Assembly (NCBI GenBank): GCA_964630265.1
Contig: CAZVRW010000048.1
Span: forward strand, 1-25,370
Source of the DNA: CAZBWP01 sp964630265
GTDB taxonomy: Bacteria; Pseudomonadota; Alphaproteobacteria; Rhodospirillales; Defluviicoccaceae
DNA length: 25,370 bases
Reading direction: 5' to 3'
Positions 7,252 through 13,157 of the stretch are shown piece after piece. A program made the translations under genes and the position numbers. The notes beneath the pieces are model-generated. The model ran no database searches, was not told where the DNA came from, and saw only the letters and a list, made by a program, of their open reading frames with translations. Within the stretch, counting starts at the first letter, position 1, and every line of letters begins with the position of its first letter.

Positions 7252-8718
7252 GTGGCATTGCTGACCTCGGGGCTGACCTCGGGGCTGACCTCGGGGCTGA
7301 CCTCGGGGCTGACCTCGGGGCACGATCCGAGGCCGCATCTGGACGTCCTCTCAAGGCCACTGTGGCGAGGCGCCGTGTATCGACCAGATCTTGGGGTCAC
7401 GGGTGACCCGTTCCACGCGCCTCCCGAACCGCGCCTGTTCCACGCCGATGCATCCCGGCGGGCGATCCTGGCGGCCCTCGACGCGGCGGCGACCGAAGCC
7501 GCGCCGGTCCACATGCTGGTCGGCGAGGCCGGCAGCGGCAAAAGCATCCTGCTTGGCGTCGCCGCCGAACGGCTGGCGCAGCGCGCGGACGTGCGCCAAG
7601 TGCCCGCCGGAAAGCCGCTGGCCTGCACCGCCGGAACGTCCCGCGACGACATCGCGCGGACATGCCGCGATGGACGCACGCCGGTCACCCAGGCTACGGC
7701 CGGCCCCGCCGCGGGGCCCGCGGTCGTCGTCCTGCTGGACGACGTCGATCGTCTGAAGGCGCCGGTGCTGGCGCGGCTGCGGCGGTTCCAGGCGATCTAT
7801 CGCGCGACCCTCGGCCCGATGGTGCTCATCGTCGCCGGCAGCAAGGTGCCCGTCGCCCTCGGCCCCGTTCGCGTCCATATGGTCGCACCGCTGGCCCCAG
7901 CCGACGTGGCGGTGATGATCGACAAACGGCTGGCCGCGGCCGGCGAGGCGGCGTCGACGCTTTTCATGCCGGCGGCCATCGACCGCGTCTCCGCCCACGC
8001 CATGGGCAACCCCGGCCGCACGCTGGCGCTGTGCACCCGCGTTCTCGCCCTCGCCCGACATGAACATGCCATGCCGGTGCTGCCGGAACTGGTCGACGAT
8101 GCGGCGGACCGGCTGTGGCCCGGCCGACGCCCACCGATGGCGGCAGCGGCCGCCAGCAAAAACGGTCCGGCGGCAGCGGCCGCCAGCAAAACCAGTCCGG
8201 CGGCAGGAGCCGCCAGCGAAAACAATCCAGCGCCCCCCCCTGCCCGGCCGACGCTGCGCCTGCTGGAGGGCGGCCTGACAGTGGCACGTGGTGCGCCCCG
8301 CTCGTTGGCGGATGGCCAGGGCGCGATCGGCGCAAGCTCGGCAGAACCGCCCGAGGCGCCCACTGCGCCCAACCCGCCGCTGGCGGAGCCCGCGCCAATG
8401 TCCACCCAGATCCCCGTCCCGATCCCCGTCCCGATCCCCGTTCCGCCCGACGCGCAGCCGGGGAGCGACGGCGCCCCGATGCTGCACACCCGGTCCCGAC
8501 GGCAAACCGACCGGCGGGCGCGCCGGCGTCGCGGCTGCGCGCGCCCCGGCGTTGCCGCCGCCTCGATTGCGGTGACGCTGCTGCTCGCCGCCGCGGCCGG
8601 CGCCGCGGTGTTGCTGGTCGGCGGCCGGATCGACGGTTCGGCGGTCAACCGTTCGGCGGGCGGCGACTCGGCCGCGGAGGCGACGGACGGCCCCGCCCCG
8701 GGTGGCCAAAACCCCTGA
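7252..8718 (+). CDS. ExeA/GspA-like AAA ATPase with C-terminal membrane anchor
   Basis: Up to 488 residues. The core resembles the ATPase domain of ExeA/GspA: a GDPFHAPPEPRLF opening (51-63), Walker A GEAGSGKS (91-98) and Walker B VVVLLDDVD (158-166), ending near residue 285. After it come 10-residue repeats (AAAASKNGPA type), an IPVP repeat, and an RRRR cluster before a single hydrophobic helix (about 433-457) and a short tail. The ATPase would be cytoplasmic and the tail periplasmic. There is no peptidoglycan-binding domain and no GspB or secretin gene nearby, so a role in type II secretion cannot be assumed. The start is uncertain: GTG 7252 includes five TSGL repeats and lacks a Shine-Dalgarno; GTG 7375, just before the conserved region, has a possible GAGG and may be the real start. 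Confidence 0.8.
   Translation: MALLTSGLTSGLTSGLTSGLTSGHDPRPHLDVLSRPLWRGAVYRPDLGVTGDPFHAPPEPRLFHADASRRAILAALDAAATEAAPVHMLVGEAGSGKSILLGVAAERLAQRADVRQVPAGKPLACTAGTSRDDIARTCRDGRTPVTQATAGPAAGPAVVVLLDDVDRLKAPVLARLRRFQAIYRATLGPMVLIVAGSKVPVALGPVRVHMVAPLAPADVAVMIDKRLAAAGEAASTLFMPAAIDRVSAHAMGNPGRTLALCTRVLALARHEHAMPVLPELVDDAADRLWPGRRPPMAAAAASKNGPAAAAASKTSPAAGAASENNPAPPPARPTLRLLEGGLTVARGAPRSLADGQGAIGASSAEPPEAPTAPNPPLAEPAPMSTQIPVPIPVPIPVPPDAQPGSDGAPMLHTRSRRQTDRRARRRRGCARPGVAAASIAVTLLLAAAAGAAVLLVGGRIDGSAVNRSAGGDSAAEATDGPAPGGQNP
7261..7320. repeat. 12-bp tandem repeat, five perfect copies
   Basis: ctgacctcgggg is repeated five times without a mismatch. If the ATPase gene starts at 7252 it encodes a repeated four-residue unit near the N-terminus; if it starts at 7375 the array is in the 5' leader, ending 54 bases before the start codon. 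Confidence 0.97.
8141..8230. repeat. 30-bp tandem repeat, three diverged copies, coding
   Basis: Units at 8141-8170, 8171-8200 and 8201-8230 encode AAAASKNGPA, AAAASKTSPA and AGAASENNPA. This is a flexible linker between the ATPase domain and the membrane anchor. The copies have diverged more than the other arrays, so it is older or under looser constraint. Confidence 0.9.
8410..8445. repeat. 12-bp tandem repeat, three copies, coding (IPVP)
   Basis: atccccgtcccg occurs twice exactly and once with one change, encoding IPVPIPVPIPVP in the Pro-rich linker of the ATPase-like protein. Confidence 0.93.
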
Positions 8719-8852
8719 GGGGCAACAGGCGATCGGCCGGCCGAGAGTGGGCCAAGCACCCTGATCAGATTGCGGGCGCGGCGATTTCCGTTGATCACCG
8801 CGCGGCTTGTTGGCAGGCTGCTCGCTCCGCAACGGAGCCTGGGAGAACGAGG

Positions 8853-9062
8853 GTGCCCAACCGTGTCTACAAGAAGGTCGAACTCGTCGGGACCTCGCAG
8901 ACGGGGATCGAGGACGCGATCAGCAACGCGATATCCACCGCGTCGTCGACGCTGCAGCACCTCGACTGGTTCGAAGTGCAGGAGATCCGTGGCCACATCG
9001 AGGACGGTCGCGTCGGCCACTATCAAGTGGTGCTGAAGGTCGGCTTTCGGCTCGACACCTGA
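8853..9062 (+). CDS. Dodecin (flavin-binding dodecamer subunit)
   Basis: A 69-residue protein of normal dodecin length. Dodecins form hollow 12-subunit shells that bind and store FMN, riboflavin or lumichrome between stacked tryptophans. Seen: the N-terminal strand VYKKVELVG, the helix GIEDAISNAISTAS, the flavin-stacking tryptophan W39 in LDWFEV, and Q58 in GHYQVVLKVGFRL, which contacts the isoalloxazine in studied members. The start is the GTG at 8853, set by GGGAG at 8841-8845 with seven bases spacing; the frame is open far upstream through the ATPase gene in another frame. The gene is 134 bp after the ATPase-like gene and has its own terminator at 9225-9257. Cytosolic. Confidence 0.95.
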   Translation: MPNRVYKKVELVGTSQTGIEDAISNAISTASSTLQHLDWFEVQEIRGHIEDGRVGHYQVVLKVGFRLDT

Positions 9063-9088
9063 CGGCGCCACCATCCGCGCCGTTCGAC

Positions 9089-9112
9089 GACGTCCGTCGC
9101 GCGACGGACGTC
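9089..9112. other. Perfect 24-bp palindrome downstream of dodecin
   Basis: gacgtccgtcgc is followed directly by its exact reverse complement. With no spacer it is either a long dyad, such as a protein site, or a hairpin with a small loop. There is no T-run. Part of it (acgacggacg) recurs immediately downstream at about 9115-9124. Confidence 0.85.
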
Positions 9113-9224
9113 CCACGACGGACGCTCCACAACGGCGGGCGCGTGTCCGTGCCGCAATTCCGTTTGGTGACGGGCAGCGGCGCGGCTGCGAAATGCACGG
9201 GGAGAAGGGAACTCTGAGAAAGGA

Positions 9225-9257
9225 CCAGCGGGCTTTGGCGCCCGCCGGCTTTTCTTT
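9225..9257 (+). terminator. Intrinsic terminator after dodecin
   Basis: CCAGCGGGC (9225-9233), loop TTTGGC, GCCCGCCGG (9240-9248): a nine-pair stem with one mismatch, followed by CTTTTCTTT. This is a good Rho-independent terminator for the plus strand and lies 30 bp from the end of the convergent gene at 9287, for which it may also serve. Confidence 0.75.
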
Positions 9258-9286
9258 GGGGGAGGTATTGCGAGCGGCGGCCCGGA

Positions 9287-9613
9287 TTAGAACGGCAGGG
9301 GCGACGTGGAAACGCCCGGCACCCGGCAGCCGCCGGTGGTGTACATGTTCTGCAGCGTGCAAGTATACCACATGGAGACGACAAGGCTGCCGTCTTCACA
9401 CTGTGGCGGGCGGCCCTCAATGACAACGCTCGGCGAGTCCCGCCCGACCTTGTAGTGGTCGAAATTCTGCAGTTCGGTCAGTTTGATGTTATGGCGCGCC
9501 AGGAGCTGTTCGAACTCTTCCTGACAGCCGATTCCACTCATCTCTTGTGCGAACGCCGGGCCCGAGCTCCCGAGCATGGCCAGTCCCAGGGCGGCAGCAA
9601 ATAACTTTTTCAT
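9287..9613 (-). CDS. Small exported protein of unknown function, four cysteines
   Basis: A 108-residue protein. The start is the ATG at 9611-9613, fixed by AAAGGAG about eight bases upstream, and it opens a clear signal peptide (MKKLFAAALGLAML, cleavage near AFA-Q at 23/24). The mature part of about 85 residues has four cysteines (in GIGCQEEF, PPQCEDG, WYTCTLQ and GGCRVPG), enough for two disulfides in the periplasm or outside. I do not recognise the family. The upstream 222 bp is AT-richer than its surroundings and separates it from the Crp/Fnr gene on the same strand, so it probably has its own promoter. Expression independent of, or controlled by, the adjacent regulator is possible but not shown. 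Confidence 0.8.
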   Translation of the reverse strand: MKKLFAAALGLAMLGSSGPAFAQEMSGIGCQEEFEQLLARHNIKLTELQNFDHYKVGRDSPSVVIEGRPPQCEDGSLVVSMWYTCTLQNMYTTGGCRVPGVSTSPLPF

Positions 9614-9835
9614 CCTGCTTGCTCCTTTCACGAGTCACGAGACAGTACAAACGCGTCTGCTCTCGTTTGCACTCTGGGGAGAGTAGGAAATCTTCAGTGT
9701 CCCGACATTGACATAGGTTAATAGGGGCATCGGTTGATCGATTGATCGGCCGCGCGGTGCCGGACAGATGGCTGAATGCGGCCGGCGCCGCGCGATGACC
9801 GAGGCTTCCAGGACGACCAAGGCTTCGCCGCGACG

Positions 9836-10600
9836 TCATTTCAGCGAGATCATCCCGGTCATTTCCTCCGCCGGCAGCCCTGTTCCGTCGGCCGAATTGG
9901 CGACGTCGGACAAGGCGTCGACATCGTGGATCGTCACCCGACCGAAGCCGACGGTGGCAAGCTTCGCCTCACGCAGGCTTCGCAGGGTCCGATTGACGTG
10001 GACGATGCTGAGGCCGAGGGCATCGCCGATCAACTCCTGCGTCAACGGGAATTCGAAAGAGTTGCCGGTCACCAGACCGACGCGGCGCAGTCGCCCGAAC
10101 AACTCCAGCAAGAGAAAGGCGACCCGCTCCTTGGCGTTGCGCCGCCCCAGGCTCACCGTCCGCTCGGCCAGCAACTCGAACTCGGAGGTGATGAGTGCCT
10201 CCACCGCGGCGGAAAACCCCGGACAATCGCCCATGTTCCGGGCGATCGCCCCACGCGAAACCCGACAAATCGACGAGTCGGTGAGCGTCGCGGCGAAGTG
10301 CTTGGCGGTCGGCGTGAACGGGCCGATCAGATCGCCGGGCACCAGGACGTTGACGATCTGTCGCCGGCCATCATCGAGCAGGCGGTAGCGGTGCACCCAG
10401 CCGGCTCGCAAGAACAGCACATCCTCCAGTGAGTCCCCCTCGGAAAACAGGTCGGCGTCACGCGGCGCATGCTGTTGGTGTGATGCTTCGAACAGCTTGA
10501 CGTCGCGGCCGGTCACCGAACCGACGGCCATGAACTTGCGGACCATGGGTTCGCTGTCCGCCAACGAGATGTGTCCCGGAATTTGGGCATGCCAATGCAT
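9836..10600 (-). CDS. Crp/Fnr-family transcriptional regulator
   Basis: A 254-residue DNA-binding regulator. Residues about 35-125 form the cyclic-nucleotide-binding-like beta roll (LFSEGDSLEDVLFLRAGWV, then VLVPGDLIGPF); 140-165 the dimer helix; and 185-210 a Crp-type winged helix-turn-helix with LTQELIGDALGLS and VHVNRTLRSLRE. It lacks the FNR cysteine cluster (only C112 and C126) and the RSA-type cAMP pocket, so neither an oxygen-sensing [4Fe-4S] nor cAMP binding is supported. The start is the ATG at 10598-10600, with GGAG about seven bases upstream; a GTG four codons earlier directly abuts its Shine-Dalgarno. Many alphaproteobacterial relatives respond to oxygen, redox or NO. Its target is unknown; the small secreted-protein gene lies downstream on the same strand. 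Confidence 0.93.
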   Translation of the reverse strand: MHWHAQIPGHISLADSEPMVRKFMAVGSVTGRDVKLFEASHQQHAPRDADLFSEGDSLEDVLFLRAGWVHRYRLLDDGRRQIVNVLVPGDLIGPFTPTAKHFAATLTDSSICRVSRGAIARNMGDCPGFSAAVEALITSEFELLAERTVSLGRRNAKERVAFLLLELFGRLRRVGLVTGNSFEFPLTQELIGDALGLSIVHVNRTLRSLREAKLATVGFGRVTIHDVDALSDVANSADGTGLPAEEMTGMISLK

Positions 10601-11021
10601 CGTTCTCTCCACCTCCAGGGTTGGCGCGCTTGCGGCGGCTGGCGTGAAAACGGCGAATCAGCCATGGCCATCGCAAAGGTTTTCGACCCTTTCGGATCTG
10701 CGCATATCAAACGGGGCGGCCCGTCCGATGTGTTGCGAGGCCGCCCGCCTGCGACACCTTAAGACTGTCATGAAAATCAATAACGATCAAGGGAGCACCG
10801 ATCACCTTTGCGATATCTTGTGGGCTCGCGGGTATCTTTTGGTTTTACGGTGATTAGATCGTGTTTTTAGGCCATTGGCGCTTACATTTACTTTCCACAT
10901 TCACTTCACTTCAATCACAGTGTGCGCTTGCTGCCGATGGCATGGAATGAGTAGTTGACGCCACCGTCCGCAAAGACCGATCCTCTACCCCACGAGACAG
11001 CGGGGCTCGAAGGGTTCCAGC
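10601..11021. other. Divergent intergenic region with a hairpin and an AT-rich stretch
   Basis: No gene is supported here. It holds an inverted repeat GGGCGGCC (10714-10721) / GGCCGCCC (10739-10746) with a 17-base loop, and an AT-rich stretch at about 10765-10925 that stands out in this GC-rich window. Both divergent promoters (Crp/Fnr gene leftward, ribbon-helix-helix gene rightward) should be here. TTGACG at 10954-10959 could be a -35 box, but no convincing -10 follows. Confidence 0.5.
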
Positions 11022-11315
11022 ATGACGAACGATCCCGACCGACGCCGGACCGAGCGGCTGCAGGTAATGCTCGAAGCCGTGGAGTTGCGGGCCATCGACG
11101 TTTGGCGGTTCCGCAATGCCATGCCGAGCCGGGCCGCCGCGATCCGCGAACTCATCCGTCGTGGGCTGTCGGTGACAGACGATCCGCACGCCCTCGCCGC
11201 CTCGCAAAACGGCGTGGGGACCGGCAAATCGACGGACTACGGGGTGATCGACATCGAGGACCCGAAGGCTCCGTCCAAGGGGACTCCCGAAGGCCCCGCC
11301 GAACGGGACGGATGA
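11022..11315 (+). CDS. Small ribbon-helix-helix protein (CopG/Arc-like)
   Basis: A 97-residue protein. Residues about 12-48 show the ribbon-helix-helix pattern: a strand RLQVMLEAVELRAID, then helix WRFRNAMPSRAAAI and RELIRRGL. These small dimers usually bind DNA operators through the strand. Residues 50-97 are polar, Gly/Pro-rich and probably disordered. The start is ATG 11022, preceded by AAGGG at about eight bases. Single-copy proteins of this type, with WRF and SRAAAIRELI motifs, are frequent in alphaproteobacteria. No toxin gene is next to it, so there is no reason to call it an antitoxin. It is followed by a 30-bp minisatellite. Confidence 0.8.
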   Translation: MTNDPDRRRTERLQVMLEAVELRAIDVWRFRNAMPSRAAAIRELIRRGLSVTDDPHALAASQNGVGTGKSTDYGVIDIEDPKAPSKGTPEGPAERDG

Positions 11316-11329
11316 CCCGGACGCCGCGC

Positions 11330-11449
11330 GTGGACCGTCATCTGCGTTGGGCCACCCAGGTGGACCGTCACCTGCGTTGGGCCACCCAGGTGGACCGTCA
11401 TCTGCGTTGGGCCACCCAGGTGGACCGTCACCTGCGTTGGGCCACCCGC
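11330..11449. repeat. 30-bp minisatellite, four copies with alternating variant base
   Basis: Units at 11330-11359, 11360-11389, 11390-11419 and 11420-11449 share gtggaccgtca-c/t-ctgcgttggg. Base 12 alternates T, C, T, C, so the true period may be 60 bp, and the last unit ends CGCG instead of CCAG. It lies between two convergent genes. There are no variable spacers, so it is not a CRISPR array. Confidence 0.95.
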
Positions 11450-11486
11450 GTGCAGGGGCCCACATCTCGCCAATCAGGACGGACCT

Positions 11487-12242
11487 TTACTGGCCGCCGC
11501 TGATCTCATCCCAGGTCGTCTGGAAGTCATCCCAGGCGCGCTCGAAGTCGGCTTTCGAGGCCTCCCCGGCGGCACCGGTGGCATTCTGCAGCCGGGCCCA
11601 GTTGAGCCGGACCGTCGCCCAGCTTTGCTCGAGGGCTTGCGCCGCGTCGAAGGCCGCGCGTTCGCCTTCCTGTCGCAGTTCGAAGGCACGCGTATCGACC
11701 CGCGCCTGCCATTCCTCCATTGTCTCACTCGTCTCCCGCAGGTAGCGGGTGAACTCGCGCGGCGGCACGCCCGGATCCCGCAGCGCGGAGTCGGGCTGGC
11801 GGGTGGCCACCACATGGAGCTGGTCGTCGTCGGGATAGCTGAGGGGTGCCTGCGCGTCGAAATCCGGCCCCGTATCGTCGACGACCACCACGTGGTCACG
11901 CACGAAACTCACCATTCCAAACGGCACCGTCGCAAGCCGCTCGTCAGCGGCCTCAGGACCGCCGCCCACGGCGATGACGAGTTGATGGACGCGGCCGTCG
12001 GCGCCGATGACGACGTCGTGAACCACACCGAGATCGACGTTGCGGCGATCGCGAACCATCGACCCGAGCATCCGCATGACGCTCACGCCCGTGACCGCGC
12101 CCGTCCCCATGTCCACCGGCGACCCCCCGGGGGCAGCGAGGTCAGCCGCCCTGCCAGGGGCGCTGGGGATGGCAACCCCCCACACGACCAGCCCGGCCAC
12201 CAGCAGCGGCAGGGTGGTCGCCAAGCGTGTGATGCGGTGCAT
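11487..12242 (-). CDS. Exported PRC-barrel-domain protein with helical C-terminus
   Basis: A 251-residue protein. The ATG at 12240-12242 opens a signal peptide (MHRITRLATTLPLLVAGLVV, cleavage near GRAA-D at 33/34). Residues about 50-120 fit a PRC barrel, a small beta fold used as a docking or RNA/protein-binding module: MLGSMVRDRRNVDLGVVHDV, then GRVHQLVIAVGG and VPFGMVSFV. Residues 165-248 are strongly helical and charged, possibly coiled coil. Exported PRC-barrel proteins are common in alphaproteobacteria and are mostly of unknown function, with stress or envelope roles suggested. It is monocistronic by position. A TATATAC stretch about 150 bp upstream could supply its -10 on this strand. 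Confidence 0.87.
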   Translation of the reverse strand: MHRITRLATTLPLLVAGLVVWGVAIPSAPGRAADLAAPGGSPVDMGTGAVTGVSVMRMLGSMVRDRRNVDLGVVHDVVIGADGRVHQLVIAVGGGPEAADERLATVPFGMVSFVRDHVVVVDDTGPDFDAQAPLSYPDDDQLHVVATRQPDSALRDPGVPPREFTRYLRETSETMEEWQARVDTRAFELRQEGERAAFDAAQALEQSWATVRLNWARLQNATGAAGEASKADFERAWDDFQTTWDEISGGQ

Positions 12243-12389
12243 GGTGAGGTTCCCTTTCGCTCGATTTCGCTGGTGAGCTCGATGGCCGGACGACGGAAAC
12301 GCACTGCCCGTGGGCGTTCGCTCGCTTCCTTCCCGCGCCCTGTCGCTTGGCGGGGCCGGTCCGGCCCTGCCGCTCGCAACCCAATCGTA

Positions 12390-12395
12390 TATAAT
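12390..12395 (+). promoter_or_regulatory. Perfect TATAAT -10 box candidate
   Basis: TATAAT sits in an AT-rich island (ATCGTATATAATCTTTT) within GC-rich DNA. The -35 match (CTGCCG at 17 bp) is poor. Transcription from it would start near 12402 and run into the inverted-repeat element at 12426-12529 and then the gene at 12606. The same AT stretch can be read as TATACG with GTGACG 17 bp upstream on the minus strand, toward the PRC-barrel gene. Confidence 0.4.
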
Positions 12396-12425
12396 CTTTT
12401 CTACCTCGCGTCACCGCAGCCGGCA

Positions 12426-12529
12426 TTAACCTGGGCAAACGGCCTCCGAGGCCGCGAGTGACGGCACCCGATCGGCCGACCGATGGCGGCTCGCGCCAGG
12501 CCCCGGCGGGACAGCATGTCCCAGGTTAA
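12426..12529 (+). ncRNA. Candidate structured RNA leader or small palindromic element
   Basis: A 104-bp segment is bounded by a perfect 10-bp inverted repeat: TTAACCTGGG (12426-12435) and CCCAGGTTAA (12520-12529). Inside are CGGCCT-ccg-AGGCCG (12440-12454), a stem CGCGAG/CTCGCG (12453-12458 with 12490-12495) enclosing ATCGG-ccga-CCGAT (12471-12484), and GGGACA-gca-TGTCCC (12508-12522). The last hairpin shares CCC (12520-12522) with the closing stem, so the two compete in part. It lies between a TATAAT and a small gene. It could be a structured leader, an sRNA, or a MITE-like element with terminal inverted repeats. I recognise no known riboswitch. Confidence 0.4.
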
Positions 12530-12605
12530 GGCGATGCATGCGAGGCGGCGTAGTCTGTTTCCATCCGCCGAGAGAGATACATTTGAGAGTGATGGGTAGG
12601 TCGCA

Positions 12606-13042
12606 ATGAAGCTCAGCACCGAGCAGATCGACCTCGTTGCGGCGGCCGTGGGGGCCGAGCCACTTGCCGAGGCGACGATTGCGTACGATCGTCTGAAAGA
12701 GCACTTCGGTGACCACACGTTTTACTTGGGCCGGACCGGCGCNNNNNNNNNNNNNNNNNNNNNNNNNNNNNNNNNNNNNNNNNNNNNNNNNNNNNNNNNN
12801 NNNNNNNNNNNNNNNNNNNNNNNNNNNNNNNNNNNNNNNNNNATCGTCTGAAAGAGCACTTCGGTGACCACACGTTTTACTTGGGCCGGACCGGCGCCTA
12901 TGTGTGGGAAGTCGCCGATGACGCTCAAGAGTCCGGCTTCCGGCTGGAGGCCGTCCAGATTGCCGCATGGGCGGACGCGGAGCGCACGCTGCTGCAAAAG
13001 GAGAGCCCGAAGCCAACCGGCGCGACGGTCACCCTCAACTGA
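12606..13042 (+). CDS. Small protein of unknown function, interrupted by an N-run artefact
   Basis: The ATG at 12606 (preceded by GGTAGG) begins MKLSTEQIDLVAAAVGAEPL. The 55 bases before the N run (12688-12742) are identical to the 55 after it (12843-12897). Merging them gives one uninterrupted frame of 93 codons, running through AYVWEVADDAQESG and ending at TGA 13040-13042. Read literally with 100 N, the frame meets TGA straight after the gap, so an automatic call would be truncated. The protein is acidic, soluble-looking, has no signal peptide or membrane helix, and matches no family I recognise. The leader carries the inverted-repeat element at 12426-12529. Confidence 0.7.
12743..12842. 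other. Assembly gap (100 N) with 55-bp duplicated flanks
   Basis: Exactly 100 N, a usual placeholder for unknown gap size. The same 55 bases stand on both sides (12688-12742 and 12843-12897). This is best explained by two contigs that overlap and should be merged. Confidence 0.95.
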
Positions 13043-13157
13043 CCACGCGGGCGGAGGCGCAGCGGTGCGGACCTGACGCACGCCAGCGAACGGGAGCCAG
13101 CCGACGGCTGAATCCCACCGCCAGAGCATCGTCGTCTCCGCCACAAATCAAGACGGG

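Noticed and set aside
7231..7263. ATG at 7238 as a start for the ATPase-like gene
   Set aside because: It is in another frame and meets TGA after eight codons.
10770..10790. FNR-type site upstream of the Crp/Fnr gene
   Set aside because: On the minus strand it reads TTGATCGTTATTGAT. The second half is a direct, not inverted, repeat and differs from the TTGAT-N4-ATCAA consensus at two positions.
11022..11315. Antitoxin of a toxin-antitoxin pair (ribbon-helix-helix protein)
   Set aside because: No toxin-sized gene is adjacent on the same strand; a minisatellite and then a convergent PRC-barrel gene follow.
11330..11449. CRISPR array
   Set aside because: The units are directly adjacent with no variable spacers, and no cas genes are in the window.
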